Position numbers and translations under genes: made by a program. A stretch of 64,000 bases of DNA from Mayamaea pseudoterrestris (lineage: Eukaryota > Bacillariophyta > Bacillariophyceae > Sellaphorales > Sellaphoraceae), in NCBI GenBank assembly GCA_027923505.1, contig BROI01000037.1, forward strand, positions 62,001-126,000. The letters are read 5' to 3'. The notes beneath the pieces are model-generated. The model did no database searches. It was not told the DNA's origin and saw nothing but the letters and a program-made list of their open reading frames with translations. This document shows positions 32,581 through 42,238 of the stretch, one piece after another (the stretch's first letter is position 1; the number at the start of each line of letters is the position of its first letter).

Positions 32581-33819
32581 ATGAGATCTGACCGCTTTGT
32601 TACTTTCTTCTGCTTGGTTAAAAAGCCTCTATTTGACGAGCGCTTTGAAGGAGGAAATCATCGCAGTCTAAATATTACTGACAACGTGACAGCATTGACC
32701 GACGACAATGGCGAACCGGAGCCCGAGCTGGATGAGTTTGGTCGTCTTGTTCCTCGCAACAAGAAGCCTGCCGAGCCAATTGAAAAGCATAAATGGCCGC
32801 CGTGTTTCTGCGACAAGCATGCCACGGAATATGTGTTGGATGCTCGCTCCGGCATGTTTTACCACGCAGGCTGCGAGTTCTTCTACGATCCAAAATCTAA
32901 ACTGTACTATGGCAGCAAGCAGCAACGCTACTTTTCACACTTGGAGAATTCGACATGTCAGTACGTGCCGGTGGAGAATGGCGAACATGGTGCGACTGTA
33001 CAGGCCATGACGGTGGAGCCCGAAGTGATTTTAGATACAAGTGCTCGACCGGTATCGTCTTCGTCAGCATCCACCGCAACGATTTTTATCAATCTAAAGA
33101 CCAAGAAACTGCCAGCCAAGAAGAAGTCGCAGCAGATCAAGCATTCGCGTGACAGTCTTGGAAGCACAGAGACTACTGCTAGTACATCTATTACGTTGGC
33201 GCCGTCAAGCTCGGCGGTTGCCAAGCAGCACTGCGCCAACATTGGAAAGTGGGAAGAGCGACGACAGGAACTGGCAACTACTACCACCGCTGCAGTTCCA
33301 CCTGCTTTAATGACTACGACAACAACCAAGTCTGGCGCGCCTGTCTGTCTCTTGTGCAAGCGAAAGTTTCAGAGTCTGGAGCAGCTTGCGCGACATGAGG
33401 CAGTATCGCAGTTGCACAAGGACAATTTGTTGCTGCACCAAGCCAAGACTGCCGAGTCATTGACGTCAACGGCGAGTGCAACGCAGTACGTTGATCGCGC
33501 CCGGAACCGTCGAGAGTTGCACGGAACTACGACTGACACCAACTCCATGGTTGCGGCTACGATTACCGCTGGCTTAATTGTCGCAAACCATCAGGCAGTT
33601 GGCAGCTCCATACACGATGCAACCGACAACACTGACACTGCATCGTTTGATCCACTTGGTGCGCAAAATGTTGGGCGAAAGATGCTTCAGGGAATGGGTT
33701 GGACGAATGAGGCGGAGGACGACTCGAAGCGGCCGACGCAGCATGGAATTACCAAGGAATGGGATCGTATCGAAAGTAGCATGAATAGAGCGCAAAATCA
33801 ACAGCGTCGGTATCGGTAG
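32581..33819 (+). CDS. OCRE / zinc-finger / G-patch RNA-binding protein, RBM5/RBM10-like
   Basis: A 412-residue open frame. An OCRE-like aromatic module sits at about residues 80-125 (YVLDARSGMFYHAGCEFFYDPKSKLYYG reads with the typical spaced tyrosines). A Ser/Thr/Lys-rich linker follows, then a C2H2-type finger at about 255-285 (VCLLCKRKF...LARHEAVSQLH). A G-patch lies near 358-400 (NVGRKMLQGMGWT...). This order is that of the C-terminal half of the splicing regulators RBM5, RBM6 and RBM10; no RRM is visible upstream in this window. The ATG at 32581 is used here, but the start may lie in an upstream exon since AG sites near 32623 could be acceptors. Nuclear, pre-mRNA splicing role inferred. 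Confidence 0.78.
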   Translation: MRSDRFVTFFCLVKKPLFDERFEGGNHRSLNITDNVTALTDDNGEPEPELDEFGRLVPRNKKPAEPIEKHKWPPCFCDKHATEYVLDARSGMFYHAGCEFFYDPKSKLYYGSKQQRYFSHLENSTCQYVPVENGEHGATVQAMTVEPEVILDTSARPVSSSSASTATIFINLKTKKLPAKKKSQQIKHSRDSLGSTETTASTSITLAPSSSAVAKQHCANIGKWEERRQELATTTTAAVPPALMTTTTTKSGAPVCLLCKRKFQSLEQLARHEAVSQLHKDNLLLHQAKTAESLTSTASATQYVDRARNRRELHGTTTDTNSMVAATITAGLIVANHQAVGSSIHDATDNTDTASFDPLGAQNVGRKMLQGMGWTNEAEDDSKRPTQHGITKEWDRIESSMNRAQNQQRRYR

Positions 33820-34317
33820 AGACATTGAGTTGTGTAACATGGATCATATGGCTACTTGTTTTGATTGACATATATTTGCTTGTGTTTTGTCGTTTCGAAT
33901 GTTCCAACCAAAAAATGTCGCGCAGTCTATCTTTTATATTTGGAGAAACGGTATTACAAATGCGCTACTGTAGTTATGATTTCACTAAATTCTTATACAT
34001 TGTACTATATTTACATTGCGACCGTAGCACTGGACCGGATTCGAACACCAGCAGTCGAGTAGCATAAACACGTGCTCAAAGTGGAATGTAAATCGACCAC
34101 CGATCCCAAACTTTGCAATCAACGTAGCTTACGCAATTTTTGATGAATTTGGAACACGGAATGGGATGCATCAGGTGTAGTTGGAGGTTCCTCCACCTGC
34201 CCGATGAAAGTTGCAAACATGAATTACACATTCATGTTGCCTTTCTTTGGCACCACTCGTCGGCGTCCATCAAAAATGACGATCACAGTCCGGTGTAATT
34301 ACAGCTCGGCCTTTTTG
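33820..34317. other. Intergenic region between convergent genes
   Basis: About 500 AT-rich nt. A TTCGAA-containing segment near 34040 looked like a tRNA T-arm but does not fold into one. Nothing supported. Confidence 0.45.
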
Positions 34318-35043
34318 TCACAAGACTGCCGTCCCCATACAATTAAACTGCTCGACAAAGGATGGCGTGACAAGTCTGGGTTCCTTTTCAGCCGCAAAGA
34401 GCTGTAGCAAGCCCTCCGTCTCGTGCCGTAAAAAGTTGCTCAACATGACCAATGGCTTCTCAGTGTAGGATGACTGGTCAAGCAGCAATTCGTCGTCGGC
34501 ACCGTTACTGTCGTCTCGATCCGTTGGAAATAAACTTTCGCCCAAAAGGTTTGCATCTTCATCGTCGTCAAAGTCATCGTCGCTACAACCGCTCTGCTCA
34601 TTGTCGTCGTCACGGCTGCTATTAACCTCATCGCAATCCGTATCGGATAGAAGAAGATCCATCGAAGCGTTCTGCAAAATCGACTTGTCACTCGAACAAC
34701 TTGTACCGGCGTCATCGCCCGACGAACTGCTCGAGTCACTAATGTTGGCAATGGAGTCATTCTCCTCATCGTTCACATGCTCATGACAGTCCTCTTCGTC
34801 GTCGTCACCGTCATCATCGTCTTCGTCGTCCGAAGACGAAGTATTCCCACTCAGCACTAATTGCATTCTTCGCCGGGTTAATCGCTCGTCAACTCGTTTC
34901 AACACGACTGGGATGTGGATGGTGGTCGGAATACCTTCTGCATACGAGTCATTCTCCACCATGTCGCACGAGAAATCCTCCCAAGCTCCATGCTTGCGCT
35001 CCTCCTCCTGCCCCGAGCGACAGACGGAGCAAAGGCCGCCCAT
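34318..35043 (-). CDS. Acidic Ser/Asp-rich protein with a myristoylation-type N terminus
   Basis: With the start at 35043 the protein begins MGGLCSVCRSGQEEERK: Gly2 and Ser6 with nearby cysteines fit the N-myristoylation plus palmitoylation pattern of membrane-tethered signalling proteins. An upstream in-frame ATG at 35121 would add 26 residues and bury this motif. A short conserved-looking segment (TTIHIPVVLKRVDERLTRRRM) follows. The middle is a long Asp/Glu/Ser tract (SSSDDEDDDDGDDDEED...). The C-terminal 60 residues regain a helical pattern (KPLVMLSNFLRHETEGLLQLF...) and end CMGTAVL. 241 residues, no intron. No family recognised. The real-gene status rests on the N-terminal motif, single open frame and structured end. 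Confidence 0.6.
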   Translation of the reverse strand: MGGLCSVCRSGQEEERKHGAWEDFSCDMVENDSYAEGIPTTIHIPVVLKRVDERLTRRRMQLVLSGNTSSSDDEDDDDGDDDEEDCHEHVNDEENDSIANISDSSSSSGDDAGTSCSSDKSILQNASMDLLLSDTDCDEVNSSRDDDNEQSGCSDDDFDDDEDANLLGESLFPTDRDDSNGADDELLLDQSSYTEKPLVMLSNFLRHETEGLLQLFAAEKEPRLVTPSFVEQFNCMGTAVL

Positions 35044-36012
35044 GTTGGAAAAACAACCAGTTGATGCTGTTGTTCTTTGGCAGCGGTGGGAAAGTGTGAG
35101 TGGAGTGACATCTGACACCACCCATCGGTTGGATGCTGATTGGCGCGGCGAACGTCGTCCACGTACGCACGATTGGTTAGGAGTGACGCCATGAGCGATC
35201 GTGAATTCAAAGTGAAAGCTTGAAAATGACCCAATGACTTAACGGCACCTCCCGCCACACGGGAAATAGCTTGCCGTAATCTTGCGTGTACAATAGGGAG
35301 GGAGAAAGGATTGTTTGCAAGCCACATGATAGCAACCGAAATATGGGTTGCATGACATGGCGCTTACAAATAAAGGATCGAAGAGTGTATGAAGGTTAAT
35401 TGGACAATGCGAATGCGGATCAGTGTGTTGGCTCTGAACGAAGGGAGCGATTGCAAAGAAGCATTTCTCTCAATTGCCGGAAACAGCTTGTCTAGCTCTC
35501 TCCTCTATCACTTTGTTGCTTGCTGCAGCTCCCATGGTGGTATATTCGATGAGAAGATCGCGATGTGTCGAGCTGCGCGAGTGAATATGCTTCGGTCCAC
35601 TTCTCAGACTACTCGTGACTCGTCGAGACTCTTTCTCGTCCGCTTCGTCTCATGACCACTAGAACATTCCAAACTTGCTATTTTATTTAAATTACCATAT
35701 ACACATACATCGAAATAACTTGCTGAGCTTGCTGGACTAACAGAAGCGATGTTTCGCGCTTGACATCAATATAACGTCTTTTTAACGTCCAACGAAGTGT
35801 TTGAGTTTTAAATTTCGTCCACTCCATCAAGGCAACTCCAGTCGACGCCAAATTAGTCAAGCTGACGGAGTAAGATGTGGCTTTGCACCAAAAAACAATC
35901 ATTGTGCTGCAAACGAAATAGACAAACCTCAATTGGAGCAAAGCTAGCAGGTATCGTTCAAAAACATTCGCCACTTGACGCTTCTACAGGTTGACGGTCG
36001 AAAGAAAGCGAG
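35044..36012. other. Divergent intergenic region
   Basis: Nearly 1 kb without a confident gene. The minus strand has a 95-codon frame (35974-35687, MANVFERYLLALLQLRFVYF...) that starts just upstream of the CXC gene. It is hydrophobic at the start and basic later, but without homology cues I do not accept it as a gene. Promoters for both flanking genes should lie here. Confidence 0.4.
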
Positions 36013-37383
36013 ATGCCTCATGACATTAGCGATCCAAGTCGACAGATTCAAGCGTTAGCGAAATTATCATCGATTTCTTCCCAACCTTGTACTTGCAAGA
36101 AATCTCAGTGTCTCAAGCTCTACTGTCACTGTTTTGCATCCTCGACGACATGTGGCTCTGCCTGTTCCTGCACCGACTGTCATAACACTGTCGCAAGTGG
36201 CCGGGAAATACTTGCACAAAGAAATCGCATGTATCACCACAACCAAAGGTTTCTCAACAGCAGCCATAGCAGCCGGTCACTTGCATTTGCTTCAACATTA
36301 TTTCGTCCTGAACCATTGAAACAGCAACAAACGCAAGTGCCTTCCGGCAAATTCGTCTCTTGCAAGTGTCGTAAGAGTCTCTGTCTCAAAAAATACTGTG
36401 AATGCTACAGCAAAAATTTCTTTTGCAGTCCTGGCTGTTCGTGTATGAACTGCAAAAACGTACCTGATGTGGACAAGGACAAGCCGGGTTCAGCAGGAGG
36501 CGGTGACGTGAACAATGAGGGAGTGCAAGCAACGTCGAGTCAAGCCGTCAATACTTCCAACGATGATAATATTCTTGAGGCTGCTCTTGCCATGACGGAG
36601 CTCATGGACCGGACACCGACAATGGCTCCTCGAGGGGAGAGCGACTACGCGGCCGCTCGAGAGATGGGAGAAAACGATCACCGCTTTTCGCATGTTCAAT
36701 TGGAAGGAAAGCGAATGCTCACAAGTCACAAGCGTCAATGTATACCTCCCTATGAAAACGCCTCCTTCAAGAAGCCTCGAAGTATAACATCAATGATGTG
36801 TTCGCCAAAATCTGGTCGTTCGACGATGCTGGTGGAAAGTCGCAACCAGTCTCCCAATCCACATGTAACACCGCACGAGTACGACCCCCACTACAACAAT
36901 GATGCTCATGAGTATTACCAAGCTCAACCACTACATCATCATTCCAGGTTAATTCATCGAGAACCGGTTCCACTCCCCCATCAACCCTTGACCTACCATG
37001 CTGCCGCTCCGCCGTCTAAGCGGAAGTCCGGTAGCTACCGACTATTAGACCACGAGCACCATCGCCATCAGCAACAAGCTCGCCATCATTGGTCATTGTT
37101 TGAACCGCATTCCAGAGACACTCCTTATTACAGAACTTCTCAAGAGTTTTTTCGTCATCATCAGCTCAAAGACGATGATCCATACGTTTCATCAACGTAT
37201 CCGGTCCGTCGGCATGAGGATTTCAGTTGCGAGCCTCACAGATATGCATCTGGACGTTATCCGTCAGGCAACTTTGCAGAAGGTGCATCATCAGTGTCAT
37301 CTTCTTCGTCCACCTTGACGACGCACTATACTGAGGTAACTCCAAGCAGCATGCAGCAGGCATTTTGCGATCCAGATACGTAG
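36013..37383 (+). CDS. Tesmin/TSO1-like CXC domain DNA-binding protein (LIN54-like)
   Basis: A 456-residue single-exon gene. Two cysteine-rich CXC motifs: residues 26-57 (CTCKKSQCLKLYCHC...CSCTDC) and 117-148 (CKCRKSLCLKKYCEC...CSCMNC). A linker of about 60 residues starting GREILAQRNRM separates them, a longer and more diverged form of the usual CPP/CRC linker. Each CXC repeat binds zinc; the tyrosine after KxYC inserts into the minor groove at CHR-type TTYGAA sites in LIN54. The rest is His/Ser/Gln-rich and likely disordered, ending in a Ser/Thr cluster. Such proteins regulate cell-cycle genes in DREAM/MuvB-type complexes; the role here is inferred from the family. Confidence 0.93.
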   Translation: MPHDISDPSRQIQALAKLSSISSQPCTCKKSQCLKLYCHCFASSTTCGSACSCTDCHNTVASGREILAQRNRMYHHNQRFLNSSHSSRSLAFASTLFRPEPLKQQQTQVPSGKFVSCKCRKSLCLKKYCECYSKNFFCSPGCSCMNCKNVPDVDKDKPGSAGGGDVNNEGVQATSSQAVNTSNDDNILEAALAMTELMDRTPTMAPRGESDYAAAREMGENDHRFSHVQLEGKRMLTSHKRQCIPPYENASFKKPRSITSMMCSPKSGRSTMLVESRNQSPNPHVTPHEYDPHYNNDAHEYYQAQPLHHHSRLIHREPVPLPHQPLTYHAAAPPSKRKSGSYRLLDHEHHRHQQQARHHWSLFEPHSRDTPYYRTSQEFFRHHQLKDDDPYVSSTYPVRRHEDFSCEPHRYASGRYPSGNFAEGASSVSSSSSTLTTHYTEVTPSSMQQAFCDPDT

Positions 37384-37781
37384 CATTGGCTAGACACGGC
37401 GTGCTGATATACATTCTGAATAAGAAAACATCTACATCAAGCTACCGATAGATCGACTAGCAATGAGCAGTGTTCACCGCAAAGAAGTCAACTCTCCATA
37501 AAGTGAATAACATGCATTTGAGGAAGGCAAACGAATAAAGTCAACTGACTACGTAGTTTATTGTACGTTAATATCTACATTCATCGTCTATTCGCAATGA
37601 TTTATTTTCCGCTACATTCAAAGACGCTAAGGACATCCCGGTAGAAGTAAAGCAATTTATTGTATACATACGGGTAGTCGTTACCGGCATAAGTTAGGGA
37701 AATTTTAAGGTGTTGGTGGGTTGGCGCGTGCCTGATCGATCAGGCAATCGTTAATGCGCGGTAGGGAAATCACTTAATCTT
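37384..37781. other. Intergenic region between convergent genes
   Basis: About 400 nt of 3' flanks. It contains the 16-bp perfect palindrome GCCTGATCGATCAGGC at about 37729-37744, preceded by a short stretch of G/T-rich sequence. The palindrome might act as a 3'-end hairpin; no gene is seen. Confidence 0.5.
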
Positions 37782-38927
37782 TTACACAGCCTCGCCCTGC
37801 CCTACTTTTAGTTCAATGTCTCCACCATTTGCTGCGTCAGCCCCGGCAGCATTAATGGCTGCAGTTTCTTCCGCTTCCCTGTCTTCAACAATCGGAGTTG
37901 GAGCCATTTCGTAAACCAAAACACCGCAAAGGGTAAATAGCAAGGCAAGATAGAACAATGGATCCGGAATAATGCGTTCCGCAATGACGGAAAATGCCAG
38001 AGACCAGGCGTCGCCCGTCAATAGACTCAAGTTGAGAAACGTTGCTTCGCTAAAGAGCAGAAATTGCGCCGCTCCCACGTAGCTGAGTATTCCGGACAAC
38101 AGGAATGCAATGGATATTCCCCACACTGCGCCTTGACGACATTCGGCGCCGTCCTGAAAGTACGTTTGTCCAATAGAGACTCGCTCGAAAATGACGCAAT
38201 GCACCCCAGCAATCAATGCTCCATACAGTCCAATGTTGCCCAAGTATTCGTAGGGACCTCCAAGGTTTCGGACGCTCACTTCACCAAGTACCTTGTTGAC
38301 ACCAAATAGTATACCACCAATGATTGCCAAAAAATCGCCTTTGACCATGGTTGACTTTGCTGCCGTATTCTTTTCAACATCCTCATAGTCTGACGTGACA
38401 TTGACAACGACTCCAATCAAGCATAGTATGACACCAGCAAAGTGTACCCACGTGTAGGAACGTCTCAAAAAGCATCGCGAAAGCACCATGGCAGCTGGAA
38501 CGGCGAGCGCATCCAACAGTGTCACGGAAGTGAGTGTCGTGAAGGAAAGTGCGAGGAAGATGAAAAAGTTGCCATAGACGTCGAGCGCGGCCATGACGAA
38601 AAAGACGACTGGACGTGGCGCAGCGGCGCATCTTTTGAAGCAGCCAGTCTGGTCAAACTCAGTCCTTGTCTCGTTTTGTTGGTGTAGATTAGTTGTCGAT
38701 TCATCGGCTGCTTGATGCTGATCGTCATGCTTGTTGCTTCGACAGCAACACAGGAAACAGCCAAGTGCAACGTAGAACCATAGCAGGGAAAACATGGGCG
38801 CGCTCGAGCCGCAATCCAGCGATAACGACGCTTGGGCGGCGCTCATGCATGAAAAGAGAAAGGAAAGGACTTGGCCAATCGCCAATACCTTCCAGTGCGA
38901 GCGAATGTGAGCAAACAGCTTTGTCAT
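37782..38927 (-). CDS. SLC35F1/F2-type solute carrier (DMT superfamily)
   Basis: A 381-residue membrane protein of the drug/metabolite transporter superfamily. About ten hydrophobic helices, beginning with LAIGQVLSFLFSCMSAAQASL. Typical SLC35F segments are DVYGNFFIFLALSFTTLTSVTLLDALAVPAAMVLS, LRRSYTWVHFAGVILCLIGVVVNV, KGDFLAIIGGILFGVNKVLGEVSVR and PLFYLALLFTLCGVLVYEMAPTP. The start was placed at MTKLFAHIRSHWKVL, which fits family N termini; the upstream in-frame ATG at 39044 would add 39 unrelated residues. The C terminus is acidic. Relatives are in secretory-pathway or plasma membranes with mostly unknown substrates; some act on thiamine or nucleobase-like compounds, which cannot be inferred here. 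Divergent from the small CaaX gene. Confidence 0.88.
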   Translation of the reverse strand: MTKLFAHIRSHWKVLAIGQVLSFLFSCMSAAQASLSLDCGSSAPMFSLLWFYVALGCFLCCCRSNKHDDQHQAADESTTNLHQQNETRTEFDQTGCFKRCAAAPRPVVFFVMAALDVYGNFFIFLALSFTTLTSVTLLDALAVPAAMVLSRCFLRRSYTWVHFAGVILCLIGVVVNVTSDYEDVEKNTAAKSTMVKGDFLAIIGGILFGVNKVLGEVSVRNLGGPYEYLGNIGLYGALIAGVHCVIFERVSIGQTYFQDGAECRQGAVWGISIAFLLSGILSYVGAAQFLLFSEATFLNLSLLTGDAWSLAFSVIAERIIPDPLFYLALLFTLCGVLVYEMAPTPIVEDREAEETAAINAAGADAANGGDIELKVGQGEAV

Positions 38928-39334
38928 GGTGATTGCTGTATTGCGGTGTTGTATAGCGTCGTGATCTTTTCGATATGTAGTAGTTTGAAGGTTTTGGTTG
39001 TAATCTAAAGATATTGCAGTCGACGGGCAGCTCTCGGCAGGCACATCTTTAGAGGTGCGTCGTTGTTCAACGGACCGGAAGCGATTCCGTCATGGTCATT
39101 TTCGTTTCACGTTTTGCGCAACGGAAACCGGTGGGCACTCTTTGTCTTACTGTCGAGAAATATAGCTTTGAATGTCACCATGCGACTCGCACCACGATCG
39201 AGGCAGGCAAGATCGAAATGTGAGATGATGGTGATCACTTCTTGAGTCGTTGACGTTCGCCTCCGTATCTTTCCCCACCACACCATCGACCAGACAAAGA
39301 AAGTGAGAAAGCGATATACAGCGAGACAGTAGCA
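38928..39334. promoter_or_regulatory. Divergent promoter region
   Basis: A 407-nt gap between the leftward transporter and rightward CaaX-protein gene. No separate gene seen; individual promoter elements could not be identified. Confidence 0.4.
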
Positions 39335-39622
39335 ATGACCGACGTTAAAATCATTCGCTATCAAGCACAAGATGCTAACAATGCCGACGACGAGGAGGAG
39401 CCTGCTGGAACGTACATCAAGGCCACCGGCATGAAGCCTCCAGCTCCAAAGCCTGGCATGCTGAACCAAGAAATGGCCGAGGCGGCGGCAAAAAAGTTCA
39501 AAGAACGAGAAAAGGATATTCAGAAAGCCTGTGCCAAGGTGGATGCCAGGTTAGATGGCGGCGGCGAACATGACGAGACAACGCCAGCAACAAAGCAAGG
39601 ATGCGGTTGCATTATTCTGTAA
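39335..39622 (+). CDS. Small prenylated-type protein (CaaX box CIIL), copy 1
   Basis: A 95-residue protein ending KQGCGCIIL. The last four residues CIIL form a CaaX box; terminal Leu favours geranylgeranylation, and the neighbouring Cys could be palmitoylated. It is highly charged, with PAGTYIKATGMKPPAPKPGM followed by AEAAAKKFKEREKDIQKACAKVDARLD and an acidic/Gly linker. A paralogue lies 1.3 kb downstream (40950-41252) with the same order: (E/Q)PGTYIK(A/S)T, AxxF(K/N)E(R/K)EKDIQKACAK(V/K)DA, Gly-rich linker, CaaX. Conserved modules in two copies argue that both are real genes. No known family; a membrane-tethered adaptor or regulator is an inference from the tail only. Confidence 0.75.
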   Translation: MTDVKIIRYQAQDANNADDEEEPAGTYIKATGMKPPAPKPGMLNQEMAEAAAKKFKEREKDIQKACAKVDARLDGGGEHDETTPATKQGCGCIIL

Positions 39623-40949
39623 AGTGTGCAACACGTTTCATGATCTGTACGTTATTCGTAATAAGTGATTGTTGGATGCAGTCTACAGGTATAGGTCTGG
39701 TTTTGACGAGCACGACAGGGTTAGGATCTCGTACGTAGCGCACTGATTGTATCATATATCATAGGTTCGAAGCCCTGATGAAACCATCTATAAGTGAATC
39801 TAATGGAAACGTAAGCGAAAGCGTCGCTGGACGATACAGCAAGACGGTACTCGTCGTAGTTTAATGCTTCGTGTCTGGAACGAGCGTAACCAGCTTCGCC
39901 TTTCAGCTCGACTGTCTCTGCTCGCGATAGCGGAGCAAGAAAGTACGAGCACAAAAACGCACACATGGGGAAGTAATGAAAGTGGCATTTCAAGACTTTA
40001 CCATAAGGTGATGAGATTCCATTTCCCAGGCTATTCGTACCGGCTTGACACCGACACTGACATTGCATGATGCAAGAATCAATCATTCTAGACACCGCCA
40101 CGGAGGCCATCCTTGAGCGCTCTTAAAATCCAGTGAAAAGTCATGTCCGTGAGCAGTCCGCATTCGTGCTACATGCAGGTTGGTGGTTGGTGAAGATACG
40201 ACATTTGGGCGGCACGCTGCAATTCCGCAACGAGATGGAGTCTGGAGCCTGCACGCTCGAATTTTACTATATTCGGAGCCCAATAATCCGCACTTGCTTA
40301 TGAGCGACAATGCTAATAGTGTTTATGCGAACATGGGTCGGTTAAATTAAGCACTCCTGCCAGAGGATAATGACGACGCTTGGTACTTGTCATTGCTGCT
40401 CATTTGCGAGAAATATAAGGCAAAGTGTCATTGTTTACTATCGCGACAGACAAGCCCAGTACCCCCACGAAGATGTAAACTATCTATAAATACTGTACGG
40501 TTTGTCTGCGCGCTGATTGGAAAGGGACGGTCCGAACGCAGGATTGCGTGTGGGTGTGGAGTGCTTGCTATGCAATGGCACTGCAGACTCAGCTGAATAA
40601 TAGGTGTGATGCAATCTCAGAGATCTGTTAGAGTTCAAAATTAGTTTACATACTTTCTTGTTGTATGCGTCTTGGTACAGTACAGCGATGGTATGATAGA
40701 AGTGTGTATGACTGCCACCCGTCGCGGTCGCAAAGCGGTCGATGAGGATGCACGACTCATGGTGGTTTCCGATTTTGTGAATACTCCATTTGTGAGTCGT
40801 GCCATCATAGCGTCAGTGAAAAAAGATCACGATCGTCGATCATCGTCTTCCATAGCACCTCGACAAGCTAAACGGCTTCATCAGCCTCTCCAAGCCTCAT
40901 ATAACAAAGCTGAACCGAGAACAAATACAGCAAGCCAAGAGTTGCTACC
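39623..40949. other. Spacer between the two CaaX-protein genes
   Basis: About 1.3 kb with no further supported gene. Frames of 60-130 codons on both strands lack protein-like features. A TTCGAA sequence near 39769 does not form a tRNA. It presumably contains the promoter of the second copy. Confidence 0.45.
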
Positions 40950-41252
40950 ATGACAGACAGCACTGCAATCAATTTTCAAGCCAGCCCAGCTGAAGAGCAG
41001 CCCGGAACATACATCAAGTCGACAGATGTAAATCATCAAACTTCGCAGCCCGGAGTAGAGCCTCAAGTAATCGCTGAGGATGCTGCCAAAGTTTTCAATG
41101 AGAAGGAAAAGGATATCCAAAAAGCCTGTGCTAAGAAGGACGCGGAGATTGATGCAAACGTACACGGAGGTGGCGGCGGCGTGGTCGAAGGTGAAAAAGC
41201 GGAAAAGCACAAAGCGACGAAGCAAGGATGTGGCGGTTGCACGATCCAATAA
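40950..41252 (+). CDS. Small prenylated-type protein (CaaX box CTIQ), copy 2
   Basis: A 100-residue paralogue of the protein at 39335-39622. Shared core: QPGTYIKSTDVNHQT, then AEDAAKVFNEKEKDIQKACAKKDAEID, a Gly/Val-rich linker, and GCGGCTIQ at the end. A terminal Gln favours farnesylation, unlike CIIL of copy 1, so the two may go to different membranes or use different prenyl transferases. It opens MTDSTAINFQASPAEEQ; copy 1 opens MTDVKIIRYQAQDANN, so the N termini are also alignable. Tandem duplication with divergence of the lipid signal. Function unknown. Confidence 0.75.
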   Translation: MTDSTAINFQASPAEEQPGTYIKSTDVNHQTSQPGVEPQVIAEDAAKVFNEKEKDIQKACAKKDAEIDANVHGGGGGVVEGEKAEKHKATKQGCGGCTIQ

Positions 41253-42238
41253 GAGAGCAGGAAATGAATAGTGTTTGTGTTACTGTCAGTGTGATGATTT
41301 CAACGCTCCGTTGCGTTGACCGTGAGTAATCGGCCATTGAGAGCAATTGCGAGATGTGGCCGCAGGTTTAAGTGTCCAGTGTGTGTATGTTATGTGTAAG
41401 CCAGCAAATAACGTTAGCTTTAAGTAAACAAAATTTACAGTCATTGTATCTGTGTTCTAAACGTTATGGTGCATGGAAAAGCAGATCGAGGGCAGATGGA
41501 GAGAGCGCATGGATTTTTGGGCACTGCCGAAGGAAAATAAATTGTTGGTACCGGTACAACTTGCACTTCTGAAGGATACGAGCGCAAATCCATATACTAC
41601 CGCTACAGAAGCAAAGCTTTTAGTGAAATGAACGTCTGTTTATCTCACAAATTGGTTAAGTGAGACACCTAGTGGTGCGATAGTGGCGGGAGGGAGGATG
41701 TAGGTTTTAAGCGTTTCGCGTCGTTTATCGCCCGCCGAAACAAGCATTCACTGGTCAACCTATGTAGTACAATTGATTATCAACATGCCTAAAGGTAAAG
41801 CCAGAGGGTAACAATGGTTATCTCGATTCTCACTGTCTCTCGGGTAGTGATGGGCTTCTGGATTGGGCTTCCGTTTTGAACGGAACAACAGCAATCCGTC
41901 TGTCGGAAGCGAATGTCAAGTGTGAATCACAAAGAAATTGTGTTTCGACGATGAGCTTGCCAAGATGGCTAAAACAAAGGTCTCTTTGGTCTCGTATGCG
42001 CCGCACATTGTTAGAGCCTTGCCAAGCACGATTCGTACAGTAGCTAATAGTGGGTACCGGAGGGATGGCGCGCCGAGGCGCGGCACCATCGAACACTTTT
42101 CCATTGCGCGCCAGAAGATTTCGCCGATGATCCAAAACTCTGCCTCTCATCTGCCATGCGTTTGCTCACTTTATACGGCAGAAAGACTTCGGTCGAACCT
42201 TGTGTATCGTTGGAAACAATCAAACTTAATCAGTAATC
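41253..42238. other. Intergenic region
   Basis: About 1 kb. Frames of 60-127 codons overlap on both strands (for example 41938-42321) but have no recognisable features, and the longest runs into the next gene out of frame. The right end should contain the promoter of the membrane protein gene. Confidence 0.4.

Noticed and set aside
34030-34060. TTCGAA segment resembling a tRNA T-arm (either strand)
   Set aside because: The T-stem does not pair and no acceptor, D or anticodon arm can be matched upstream.
35687-35974. 95-codon minus-strand frame
   Set aside because: No recognisable features and overlaps the promoter of the CXC gene; kept only as a note.
39765-39790. GGTTCGAAGCC segment resembling a tRNA T-arm
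   Set aside because: The stem pairs poorly and no cloverleaf partner was found.
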